The notes under the pieces: generated by a model
What the model saw: only the letters and a program-made list of their open reading frames with translations
What the model was told of the DNA's origin: nothing
The model's database searches: none
Assembly: GCA_021014325.1 (NCBI GenBank)
Contig: CM037460.1
Span: 26,936,336-27,000,335, forward strand
DNA from: Plazaster borealis
Taxonomy: Eukaryota > Echinodermata > Asteroidea > Forcipulatida > Labidiasteridae
DNA: 64,000 nucleotides
Direction: 5' to 3'
Position numbers and translations under genes: made by a program
Shown: positions 61,301 through 64,000 of the stretch, one piece after another
Numbering within the stretch: the stretch's first letter is position 1
How the letters are laid out: each line of letters begins with the position of its first letter

Positions 61301-63269
61301 TCAATACATGACACATATCCTAGATACATCCAGGATTCAATACAGCTAAGTGTTTCTACAAGACGGATTCGCTCTACAAACACCATGCTCCTCAACATCC
61401 CTCGTTCTAAACACACTTGGGGAGACCGTTCTTTTTCACATGCTGGACCATCTCTTTGGAATGCTCTTCCACTGAACCTCAGACTAGTAGACACTCACTC
61501 CAGCTTCAAAACTAACTTGAAGCCTCACTTGTTCAGTCTTGGCTTTAAGTACCATCATTAGCAGAGTTCTTTTTCAATGCGCCAGGAGTGTCTGTTCGAC
61601 AGACATGGCGCACTACAAATGTCCATTATTATAAGACGGTTCACTCATGAATAAGATGCTGAACATGGTGTAAGGGTCATCATTGGTTCGACTGGATTTT
61701 ACTTTCATATCGTCTTTCTCTTTCACATCTTTATTCTTTACAGCGAGATAACTCAAGTCTTGTACAGCGTCTTGAGGATGAGGAGTGTGGCAGTCTGAAG
61801 CTGAAACAGACAATGTCGCTGCTGGAGCATGAACTTGAGCAGAGAAATAAGGTATGAGATGAGAGGAACCATGTGGTGTGTCATAAAATAAATCTCTCTC
61901 TGGAAAAATGGTCACCAGTGCAGATGAAAGCAAATAATTGTTTGCGCTTTATCTTTTGTTTTGTTTTGCAGCTTCTTGAGTCTGAGCACCAGGAGAAAAC
62001 TAGTTTTCAAGGTCAGGTTGCAGTGTTGTCGGCCAAGCTCCAAGAATTGCAAAAAGACTATTGCAGTAAGTCAGACTGTTTTATAGCAACCAGCATAAAC
62101 CAGTGTGTCCTCTTGTCTCCCCCCCCCCCCAATTACTCAACATATATATTAACATAAAAATTGACTTGGTAACGAGCAACGGAGAGATGTTGATAGTATA
62201 AAACATTGTGAGAAACGACTCCCTCTGAAGTAACGTAGTTTTTGAGAAAGAGGTAATTTCTCACTAAAATATTTTAATCTGAGAAAGACTTCAGGCCTGA
62301 ATGAAGCCTTTCTTAGGCATCTGAAATCACACAAATTTGTGCAACAAGGCCGTTTTTTCTTTCATCAATTTCTTACAACTTCGGTGACCAATTGAGCCCA
62401 AATTTTCACAGGCTTGTTATTTTATGCATATGTTGGGATACACCAAGTGAGAACACTGGTCTTTGACAATTACCAAACGTGTTCAGTGCCTTTAAAATAA
62501 TAATTTGTTTGAATTGTTGCAAAATATCGAGTAATAAACCACAGGGGAAACTGTCTGGGTGAATTATAGTTCAATCTTCGGGGTGAACAAAGAACAATTT
62601 ACCAGAACAGGTTTGACCCTTCGACCTCCCGATTAACGTACTGGTGCTTTACCAACTGAGCTACTTAGCCCTGAGGGACCTTGTCAAAATTGGTCCAGGA
62701 CAACCAGCCGATAAGTACCGTCCAGGACAAGGTTTTTTACTCTCCGTTAATTCACTTTGTTAGAAATTGGGTGTCGGAGAAACCATGAGAGAAGTTCACA
62801 GTGCCTGGGGTTACATTTGTGTGGAGACTTAGATTGCTATCTACTGGAAAACAAGCAGGGGTTCTCTACATGGCTCACTATAATCAACTCTTCTACACAT
62901 CTTAGTTAAATGACCACCAAACCTTTCAGATCACTTCAAAACCGCAACTTTGTTTATACTACATTTAATCAGCCAGTCAAGCCGCAGAGCGCTAAGCGGG
63001 GTGCATTGGCATGGGGCATGTCTTTGGTGCATCGGACAACTGTGTGCCTTTCAGTGAGTAAAACCGTGTCTGTCATAAAAATATGCGCAAGACTTTACAC
63101 AGTCTGTAATAATGCCCAAGTTGTTCTTATTGTTTTAGTTTCTAAGAGTGAGGCTGAAGACATGAAGATCATGCTGCAGTCGGCTGATCGTGTGACGGAG
63201 GAGAAACAAAAAATGCTTCAGATCCAGAGCATGGGACGAGACCGAGATTTAGCCTCCATGGAAGCTAAG
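34384..63269 (+). CDS. KIF15: KIF15 (kinesin-12), 5' part, 21 coding exons
   Basis: Kinesin-12 is a plus-end-directed mitotic motor that helps keep spindle poles apart, acting with Eg5 and TPX2 (family knowledge). Coding exons: 34384-34396, 36414-36429, 37603-37774, 38517-38593, 39269-39306, 41124-41224, 42523-42702, 43993-44094, 45696-45929, 46596-46654, 48152-48215, 48755-48875, 50380-50510, 52483-52641, 54129-54336, 57008-57144, 58900-59079, 59750-59965, 61744-61851, 61972-62065, 63139-63269. All phases agree and give 847 residues. The motor covers about residues 12-352: [11 protein letters not shown]-loop GQTGSGKT (94-101), switch I NRESSRSH (216-223), switch II DLAGSE (251-256), then [12 protein letters not shown]. 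Coiled coil follows, with [10 protein letters not shown] and [10 protein letters not shown] as KIF15 landmarks. Human KIF15 is about 1388 aa, so roughly 40% lies right of the window. Confidence 0.97.
34397..35887. other. KIF15 intron 1, AT-rich part
   Basis: Unusually AT-rich, with few repeats up to 35887. It has GGCCTA repeats at 34729-34745 and a short inverted repeat CGATCCATGAA/TTCATGGATCG at 34929. No exon was recognised. Confidence 0.6.
35888..36174. mobile_element. MITE family C, full
   Basis: AGGGTTCTCTCCATGCACAA to CCTGGGGAGAACCCT gives short inverted ends; 287 bp with GTATCAGGACGATACGCG inside. It lies in KIF15 intron 1. Confidence 0.82.
36414..36429 (+). CDS. KIF15: KIF15 coding exon 2 (16-nt micro-exon)
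   Basis: The 16 nt code the rest of D then N G N E and two bases of G, between a TACTGAAG acceptor and a GTAAGA donor. Joined to exons 1 and 3 it gives [20 protein letters not shown], which fits human SNEGDAIKVFVRIRPP. Without it exons 1 and 3 do not join in frame. Confidence 0.6.
36521..36790 (+). repeat. Dispersed repeat family F, copy 1
   Basis: GTTCTCCCTTAACAGTGGTC, CTGGCCAAATGCCAGTAAAA and AAGTTAAGGGCAAACCCTG recur at 38786-39003. Confidence 0.75.
37106..37487 (-). mobile_element. MITE family A copy, reversed, long-hairpin type
   Basis: AAAGGCGCTGGACACGTTTG at the left, inner hairpin GAAAGACTTCAGGCCTGAAG, right end AAAAGTATACACTACCTTT. It lies in KIF15 intron 2, directly before exon 3. 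Confidence 0.85.
37603..37774 (+). CDS. KIF15: KIF15 exon 3, start of motor domain
   Basis: This 172-nt exon includes [20 protein letters not shown] and [16 protein letters not shown], matching human IKVFVRIRPP and [15 protein letters not shown]. Acceptor CTAATTAG, donor GTATAA, ending in phase 0. Confidence 0.95.
37975..38195 (-). mobile_element. Degenerate tRNA-like SINE, minus copy
   Basis: The family words CACCTGGGCAAACCCC, GGTTCTTTTATGTGCATTAC and CATCCGAAGGATGAAGCAAT are present but diverged; the head is missing. Confidence 0.6.
38215..38390 (-). mobile_element. Second-family SINE fragment, minus
   Basis: GGAGGAAAAACCCACACAAT, CAATCCACATGCAAGACTCT, GGACTCGAACCAGGGACC and AAAGAAACCACTGA are the reversed family words. 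Confidence 0.68.
38517..38593 (+). CDS. KIF15: KIF15 exon 4
   Basis: This 77-nt exon reads [20 protein letters not shown] then STIFAY, the beta strand leading to the P-loop. Acceptor CAATTAG; the exon ends on TA just before GTAAGT, so a TAG appears across the donor and is not a stop in the mRNA. Confidence 0.94.
38786..39003 (+). repeat. Dispersed repeat family F, copy 2
   Basis: GTTCTCCCTTAACAGTGGTC through AAAGTTAAAGGCAAACCCTG, a shorter relative of 36521-36790. Confidence 0.75.
39269..39306 (+). CDS. KIF15: KIF15 exon 5, P-loop
   Basis: This 38-nt exon codes [12 protein letters not shown], with the Walker A motif (G94 to T101) that binds ATP phosphate. Acceptor ATTTTAG, donor GTAAGT. The downstream intron carries a six-copy 116-bp tandem repeat. 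Confidence 0.96.
39540..40350 (+). repeat. Repeat element with six 116-bp tandem units
   Basis: TGACCATT words start at 39555, 39671, 39786, 39903, 40019 and 40135 (115-117 spacing). Each unit has ATCATCCACTGTGGTTTTGA and ATGCCAGCCTGCAATATGAT. The right flank GGTTGGTCAACTCACTGGAA matches the 17.7-kb copy reversed. Confidence 0.9.
40702..41110 (+). mobile_element. tRNA-like SINE, plus, nearly full length
   Basis: The head GCATGTCGTGGCCGAGCAGC and B box GGGTTCGAGTCCCGG are followed by the body ATTGCGCCACAGCACCTTGT and the tail TTTTAGCGCTATATAAGAAG. It ends 15 bp before the acceptor of KIF15 exon 6. Confidence 0.85.
41124..41224 (+). CDS. KIF15: KIF15 exon 6
   Basis: This 101-nt exon reads [20 protein letters not shown] then [14 protein letters not shown], close to human [23 protein letters not shown]. 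Acceptor TGTCACAG, donor GTACTT, phase 0 end. Confidence 0.95.
41245..41740 (+). repeat. Dispersed repeat family D, copy 1
   Basis: GGACCTTGTCAAAATTAGTC, GAAATTGGGTGTCGGAGAAA and ACAGTCCGACGGAAATCCAA recur in the same order at 49361-49842 and 62673-63090. It starts about 20 bp after the donor of KIF15 exon 6. Confidence 0.82.
41920..42360 (-). mobile_element. tRNA-like composite repeat split by an insertion
   Basis: This is the same composite as 18570-18925. The tRNA-like part is broken between GGATTATTATGCCGG and GCGCTCTACCAACTGAGC by an insertion at about 41990-42128 whose ends repeat AGATTCTGTCCCCC in inverted form. Confidence 0.72.
42523..42702 (+). CDS. KIF15: KIF15 exon 7
   Basis: This exon has 60 codons (residues 140-199) including [18 protein letters not shown] and [20 protein letters not shown]. 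Acceptor GTGTGCAG, donor GTTATT (weak at +3). A solitary MITE end begins about 50 bp after the donor. Confidence 0.95.
42754..42800. mobile_element. Solitary MITE family A end
   Basis: TTTAAAGGCATCGTACACGT-TTGGTAATTGGAG is a single left terminus with no partner. It lies about 50 bp after the donor of KIF15 exon 7. Confidence 0.65.
43476..43922 (+). mobile_element. 5'-truncated non-LTR retrotransposon 3' end with (ATT)n tail
   Basis: Translation gives [19 protein letters not shown], a stop, then [16 protein letters not shown] and [18 protein letters not shown], the standard end of CR1/L2-like ORF2. The 3' end is CAGCGCCTTGCA, GGCGCTATCTAAATCCAG and (TTA)n. It lies in KIF15 intron 7. Confidence 0.85.
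43966..43988 (+). repeat. KIF15: (TG)n microsatellite in KIF15 exon 8 acceptor
   Basis: A run of about a dozen TG dinucleotides ends four bases before the AG acceptor at 43991-43992, where a pyrimidine tract is expected. Confidence 0.9.
43993..44094 (+). CDS. KIF15: KIF15 exon 8, switch I
   Basis: This exon has 34 codons (residues 200-233): [20 protein letters not shown] then [22 protein letters not shown] (216-223) is the nucleotide-sensing switch I. The acceptor TTGCAG is preceded by a pure (TG)n run in place of a pyrimidine tract. Confidence 0.96.
44739..45000 (+). repeat. Dispersed repeat family E, copy 2
   Basis: GGGACAAGAAATTTCAGACT through GTCGGCAATGACTCTTACCC, parallel to 29080-29349. 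Confidence 0.75.
45072..45275. mobile_element. Family B unit
   Basis: AGGGCCGTATTTCATAGAGC to GCTCTATGAAATTGGGCCC, ending about 20 bp before the KIF15 exon 9 triplication. Confidence 0.82.
45294..45780 (+). repeat. Tandem triplication of KIF15 exon 9 acceptor and first third
   Basis: Three direct units of about 160 bp each contain intron end, TACTCAG acceptor and exon start. Exon-like parts start at 45377, 45538 and 45696 (the real exon). Copies 1 and 2 keep the coding text through [14 protein letters not shown], then fall back into intron sequence with no donor. Copy 1 meets TGA at 45458-45460 and has Cys where the others have Arg. Confidence 0.93.
45696..45929 (+). CDS. KIF15: KIF15 exon 9, switch II
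   Basis: This exon has 78 codons (residues 234-311). It contains [20 protein letters not shown] with switch II DLAGSE, then [20 protein letters not shown] and [15 protein letters not shown] (the microtubule-binding loop 12/alpha5 area). Acceptor TACTCAG, donor GTGAGT. Two truncated tandem copies of its first third lie immediately upstream. Confidence 0.95.
46596..46654 (+). CDS. KIF15: KIF15 exon 10
   Basis: This 59-nt exon reads [19 protein letters not shown], the conserved DSLGGNAKT motif of kinesins. Acceptor TTTGACAG, donor GTGAGT, leaving two bases. Confidence 0.95.
46700..46920 (+). repeat. Diverged direct duplication in KIF15 intron 10
   Basis: TACTCACCCCTTTAGGAGAG, GGGATAGTATGTTTAAAGGC and GGAGAGTATT recur as TACTACCCCTTTGGGAAAGT, GGGATGTTATGTTTAAGGTC and GGAGAGTATT, offset by about 120 bp. 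The remaining intron to 48151 holds the family A copies and otherwise nothing recognised. Confidence 0.7.
47102..47635 (-). mobile_element. MITE family A, full copy plus partial copy
   Basis: A partial copy at 47102-47223 is followed by a full reversed copy at 47266-47635 with both terminal repeats. The inner hairpin is AACTTCTTGCAATAAGTTTT. Confidence 0.82.
48152..48215 (+). CDS. KIF15: KIF15 exon 11, end of motor
   Basis: This 64-nt exon reads [20 protein letters not shown] then NK, ending the motor and entering the neck linker (residue 352). Acceptor TTTGAAG has a purine near the end but is in phase. Donor GTAACA. Confidence 0.93.
48295..48545 (+). mobile_element. Second-family SINE body
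   Basis: GACCCTGGTTCAAATCCCAC (B box) is followed by the same body as 8755-8995, ending ACAACCAGAATTAATAAATG. Minus-strand partial copies lie at 25600-25750 and 38215-38390. Confidence 0.75.
48755..48875 (+). CDS. KIF15: KIF15 exon 12, neck
   Basis: This 121-nt exon reads [20 protein letters not shown] then [11 protein letters not shown], matching human [25 protein letters not shown]. Heptad-like leucines begin the coiled coil. Acceptor TTTTTTAG, donor GTAATT. Confidence 0.95.
49033..49335 (+). mobile_element. tRNA-like SINE, plus, 3' truncated
   Basis: The head GTGTGTCAAGGCGGAGCGGA and B box GGGTTCGAGTCCCGG are present. The body runs to TTACATGGTGCTATAAAG and stops at a different repeat. 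Confidence 0.8.
49361..49842 (+). repeat. Dispersed repeat family D, copy 2
   Basis: Same family as 41245-41740. It adds a block GGTGCATTGGCGTAGTGCAC and is cut on the right by a family A MITE. Confidence 0.82.
49843..50212 (-). mobile_element. MITE family A copy, reversed
   Basis: Full length, AAAGGCACTGTACACGTTTG to CGTGTTCAGTGCCTTT. It is inserted at the end of the 49361-49842 repeat, just after GACAAGACCCCATT. Confidence 0.85.
50380..50510 (+). CDS. KIF15: KIF15 exon 13
   Basis: This 131-nt exon reads [20 protein letters not shown] then [20 protein letters not shown], parallel to human KTNYMEYFQEAMLFFKKSEQEKK. Serine/threonine-proline sites (TPTS, TTPRS) could be mitotic kinase targets (inference). 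Confidence 0.88.
50700..51070 (+). repeat. GGGCTTGAAATTT repeat, copy
   Basis: CAGGGCTCCAATTTTACACC, CTGGCCAAGTCGGGTGGTCT and TTTTCCCACAAGCTTGAGCC parallel the 27790-28182 copy. Confidence 0.7.
51082..51207. mobile_element. Small palindromic element, twin 2
   Basis: ATAAGCCTTTTTGAGATATG to CCCCAAAAAGGCTTAT. By eye it differs from the 24939-25062 copy at only a handful of positions. Confidence 0.85.
51330..51702 (+). mobile_element. MITE family A copy
   Basis: The left end is TTTGCATCGTACACGTTTGG and the right end CCAAACGTGTACAGTGCCTT, with the canonical body. Confidence 0.85.
51805..52515 (+). repeat. 125-bp tandem array ending in KIF15 exon 14 acceptor
   Basis: The word GGTTAGGTT starts at 51978, 52102, 52227, 52352 and 52477 (spacing 124-125). 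An older degenerate copy lies near 51805-51930. Each unit repeats the acceptor plus about 35 bases of the start of exon 14 (LLEK-TRLE). The last unit is the functional one. Confidence 0.92.
52483..52641 (+). CDS. KIF15: KIF15 exon 14
   Basis: This exon has 53 codons: [20 protein letters not shown] then [20 protein letters not shown], matching human LIEKVTQLEDLTLKKEKFIQSNKMIVKFREDQI. Acceptor ACGGTTAG, donor GTAAGA. The acceptor sits at the 3' end of a 125-bp tandem array of near copies. Confidence 0.93.
52717..53237 (+). mobile_element. MITE family A2 (about 520 bp)
   Basis: AAAGGGTCTGTATACAATTG and CCAAACTTATACAATCCCTT are inverted ends. The body has AACTTACTTGGTAAGAAGTA. A 5' fragment of the same subfamily lies at 7612-7795. 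Confidence 0.78.
53766..54053. mobile_element. MITE family C, full
   Basis: AGGGTTCTCCCCATGAACAA to TCCTGGGTAGAAACCCT. It ends 75 bp before KIF15 exon 15. Confidence 0.82.
54129..54336 (+). CDS. KIF15: KIF15 exon 15
   Basis: This 208-nt exon holds [20 protein letters not shown] then [18 protein letters not shown], matching human NEIQTLREQIEHHPRVAKYAMENHSLREEN. Acceptor CTCATTAG chosen so NNLRGEI aligns with human SELRNEI. Donor GTAAGA. Confidence 0.93.
54361..56089. mobile_element. Family B unit split by a TIR transposon
   Basis: The left part 54361-54634 and right part 55991-56089 complete each other (GGATACTA / GTCGAATGGTATTTTGGC). A 1352-bp element sits in between, flanked by TA. Confidence 0.82.
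54637..55988 (-). mobile_element. TA-flanked TIR transposon, possibly pogo/Tc1-like
   Basis: Both ends read CCGTAATTTTCGGATTATAA inward, and TA flanks each side, as in Tc1/mariner/pogo insertions. The minus-strand frame at 55079-54837 has [15 protein letters not shown], vaguely like pogo transposase NMDQ-type motifs, but too short to be sure. Subterminal CGGTTTAT/GCCGGGCGGCTTATA words repeat at both ends. Confidence 0.7.
56151..56316. mobile_element. MITE family A fragment
   Basis: TTAGGGAGGGTCATACATTG, CTTACTTGGTGAGAAGCACT and GTTGATAGTATAAACAATTT are diverged family words; the right terminus is missing. Confidence 0.6.
56323..56690 (-). mobile_element. tRNA-like SINE, minus, type-3 tail
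   Basis: The minus-strand head is GGGGTGTGGTGGCCGAGCGT with a GGGTTCGAATCCCAG B box. Its tail TATATAAGAACTTGTTATTA and the CTCCCTGGGGAGTATACAGC body word match the 9312-9665 copy. Confidence 0.82.
57008..57144 (+). CDS. KIF15: KIF15 exon 16
   Basis: This 137-nt exon reads [20 protein letters not shown] then [20 protein letters not shown]. The SPSRTP stretch is a possible phosphorylation cluster. The FDKYKAQ part parallels human NTEKLKAQLLQ. Acceptor CTCGCAG, donor GTGAGT. Confidence 0.87.
57398..57772 (-). mobile_element. MITE family A copy, reversed
   Basis: Full length, AAAGGTACGGTACACGTTTG to CGTGTACGATGCCTTTAA, with inner hairpin AACTTCTTGCAAGAAGTTTT. Confidence 0.85.
57852..58628 (+). 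mobile_element. MITE family A copy with a palindromic insertion
   Basis: TTAAAGGCAGGGTATACTGT at the left and TCGCCCTTTA at the right. The body is broken by a hairpin element at about 58045-58290, flanked by AAAGACCAG and TGTATCCTCACTTGG. Confidence 0.75.
58900..59079 (+). CDS. KIF15: KIF15 exon 17, coiled coil
   Basis: This exon has 60 codons rich in heptads: [20 protein letters not shown] then [20 protein letters not shown]. It parallels human KRQLELESELQSLQKANLNLENLLEATK. Acceptor TTTGACAG, donor GTAAGA. Confidence 0.92.
59238..59480 (+). mobile_element. tRNA-like SINE, plus, truncated
   Basis: ATGGCGTTTCGTGGTCGAGC and GGTTCGAGTCCCGG mark the head; the body continues to GAGAAGGGGTTTGCCC, then ends. 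Confidence 0.78.
59750..59965 (+). CDS. KIF15: KIF15 exon 18
   Basis: This exon has 72 codons. [20 protein letters not shown] then KLD matches human IITTPTKAYQLHSRPVPKL, a KIF15 landmark. The end [20 protein letters not shown] parallels NEPVPPEMNEQAFEAISEEL. Acceptor CATACAG, donor GTAGGG. Confidence 0.95.
59966..61240. other. KIF15 intron 18, left part
   Basis: No repeat family or exon was recognised before the LINE tail at 61241. ATCAACTAAACAAACGAACA near 61200 could belong to that or another retroelement. Confidence 0.5.
61241..61635 (+). mobile_element. 5'-truncated non-LTR retrotransposon 3' end
   Basis: The open frame ends [20 protein letters not shown] then [20 protein letters not shown], again the CR1/L2-like ORF2 terminus, with a stop at 61559-61561 and a short GCGCACTACAAATG-ATTATTAT tail. 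It lies in KIF15 intron 18. Confidence 0.85.
61744..61851 (+). CDS. KIF15: KIF15 exon 19, coiled coil
   Basis: This exon has 36 codons: [20 protein letters not shown] then [16 protein letters not shown]. Acceptor TTTACAG, donor GTATGA. The position matches human LQAKLDEEEHKNLKLQQHVDKLEHH. Confidence 0.9.
61972..62065 (+). CDS. KIF15: KIF15 exon 20, coiled coil
   Basis: This 94-nt exon reads [20 protein letters not shown] then [11 protein letters not shown]. Acceptor GTTTTGCAG, donor GTAAGT. A MITE copy starts about 60 bp after the donor. Confidence 0.9.
62126..62495 (-). mobile_element. MITE family A copy, reversed, left end replaced by a C-run
   Basis: CCCCCCCCCC runs straight into AATTACTCAACATATATATT, so the first 20 or so bases of the terminal repeat are lost. 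The inner hairpin is the GAAAGACTTCAGGCCTGAA type; the right end is CGTGTTCAGTGCCTTTAA. Confidence 0.82.
62580..62672 (-). mobile_element. tRNA-like repeat, minus
   Basis: GGGCTAAGTAGCTCAGTTGG on the minus strand plus a GGTCAAACCTGTTCTGG region. It has no acceptor-stem match to its 5' end. Confidence 0.6.
62673..63090 (+). repeat. Dispersed repeat family D, copy 3
   Basis: GGGACCTTGTCAAAATTGGT, GAAATTGGGTGTCGGAGAAA and TTTAATCAGCCAGTCAAGCC. It ends just before KIF15 exon 21. Confidence 0.82.
63139..63269 (+). CDS. KIF15: KIF15 exon 21 (last in window)
   Basis: This 131-nt exon reads [20 protein letters not shown] then [13 protein letters not shown], similar in position to human KSEVHDLRVVLHSADKELSS. 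Acceptor TGTTTTAG, donor GTATTC, phase 0. The rest of the gene is beyond 64000. Confidence 0.9.
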
Positions 63270-63544
63270 GTATTCCATGGACGGGGTTTTGTGAAGCTAA
63301 AGGGCCGTGTCACATGAGGCAATGTTCAGGCAACCACTTCCAGGCAATCTCCTAGAAGAACAAAAAAAAACATTCATATTTTAATTTTTACATAATGTTC
63401 TTCGAGGTGTTGAGTCACTGTTAGCATTAAAAAATGTATTTTGTACTACTAAAGCATTCCTTTTTGACGATGACTAGAGCAAGCTAGTCGAAACGTTAAG
63501 AACTCACTCCGTGGCAGTAAAGTTAATAACGAGAAGTCCCTTCG

Positions 63545-63727
63545 ATCCACTAAGCGAAAGTAGTAGTTCTGGTCGATTTCCTAGGTAGTAGTGAATAAGC
63601 AGGACAGTTTTTTTTCTTCAGAACTTTGTAGTCTCCCGAATTCCAAAATCTACTCCGGGGCAGTAGAATAAATAGCAAGACAAGTTCTCAAAGAACAAAA
63701 TCTACACAGCAAGGTAGATATACACGC
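63545..63727 (+). repeat. Dispersed repeat, second copy
   Basis: Same family as 23294-23535 with only one copy of the leading 55-bp block, then AGTAGAATAAATAGCAAGAC and CTACACAGCAAGGTAGATAT. Confidence 0.8.
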
Positions 63728-64000
63728 AAACTGAATATACATTGATACCTCACCATGCAATGCCTCAAAAACCATATACAGAGTGCTGTTGTTGTGCATC
63801 TACGCGTGTTTTCCTGAATGGTTAAACGGAACTTGTGACTTCCGTTTAACCATTTATCCATTTCTACCAATTCCAATTCAAATTGAGAATTAGAACTACG
63901 ATGCAGGGTTATCGCGATCATCGATCCCGGTGTCCGAGGGAAATCTGTCCCCCGGAGATTCTGTCCCCCATGGGAAATTAACATGGGCTGGAGGGTGACT

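Overview
The window is animal nuclear DNA: intron-rich genes with GT-AG splicing, AATAAA signals and dense dispersed repeats. Protein similarity and the repeat style point to an invertebrate deuterostome, most likely an echinoderm such as a sea star. That placement is inference. I recognise three conserved protein genes. All exon joins were made by hand from reading frame, splice-site sequence and remembered family resemblance; no search was run.

Layout. (1) 542-23933, plus strand: the 3' part of a TRAPPC8 (Trs85) gene, 19 phase-compatible exons coding the last 1016 residues, with AATAAA signals at 23981 and 24096. The 5' part lies left of the window. (2) 24.1-32.2 kb: intergenic, mostly palindromic MITEs, plus two minus-strand coding-looking stretches I cannot assign. 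(3) 32415-33931, minus strand: a complete three-exon KIAA1143-like gene (159 aa). (4) 34384-63269, plus strand: KIF15 (kinesin-12), 21 coding exons for the first 847 residues (whole motor domain plus proximal coiled coil), running off the right edge.

KIAA1143 and KIF15 are head to head with 452 bp between their start codons. To my knowledge vertebrates have the same divergent pair, so this looks like an ancient bidirectional promoter. It holds an E2F/CDE-like site followed after 4 bases by a CHR-like hexamer, which fits a mitotic kinesin. TRAPPC8 acts in membrane traffic and autophagy and has no evident functional link to the pair.

The introns are full of repeats: tRNA-derived SINEs with perfect or near-perfect A and B boxes and (ATT)n tails, 5'-truncated LINE 3' ends, a roughly 370-bp MITE family with about a dozen copies, a palindromic family of about 190 bp, and clear nested insertions. 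The least ordinary signal is that three internal exons (one in TRAPPC8, two in KIF15) are each preceded by a tandem array that repeats the 3' splice site plus the start of the exon, giving decoy acceptors. I saw no bacterial-type system, CRISPR array or true tRNA gene.
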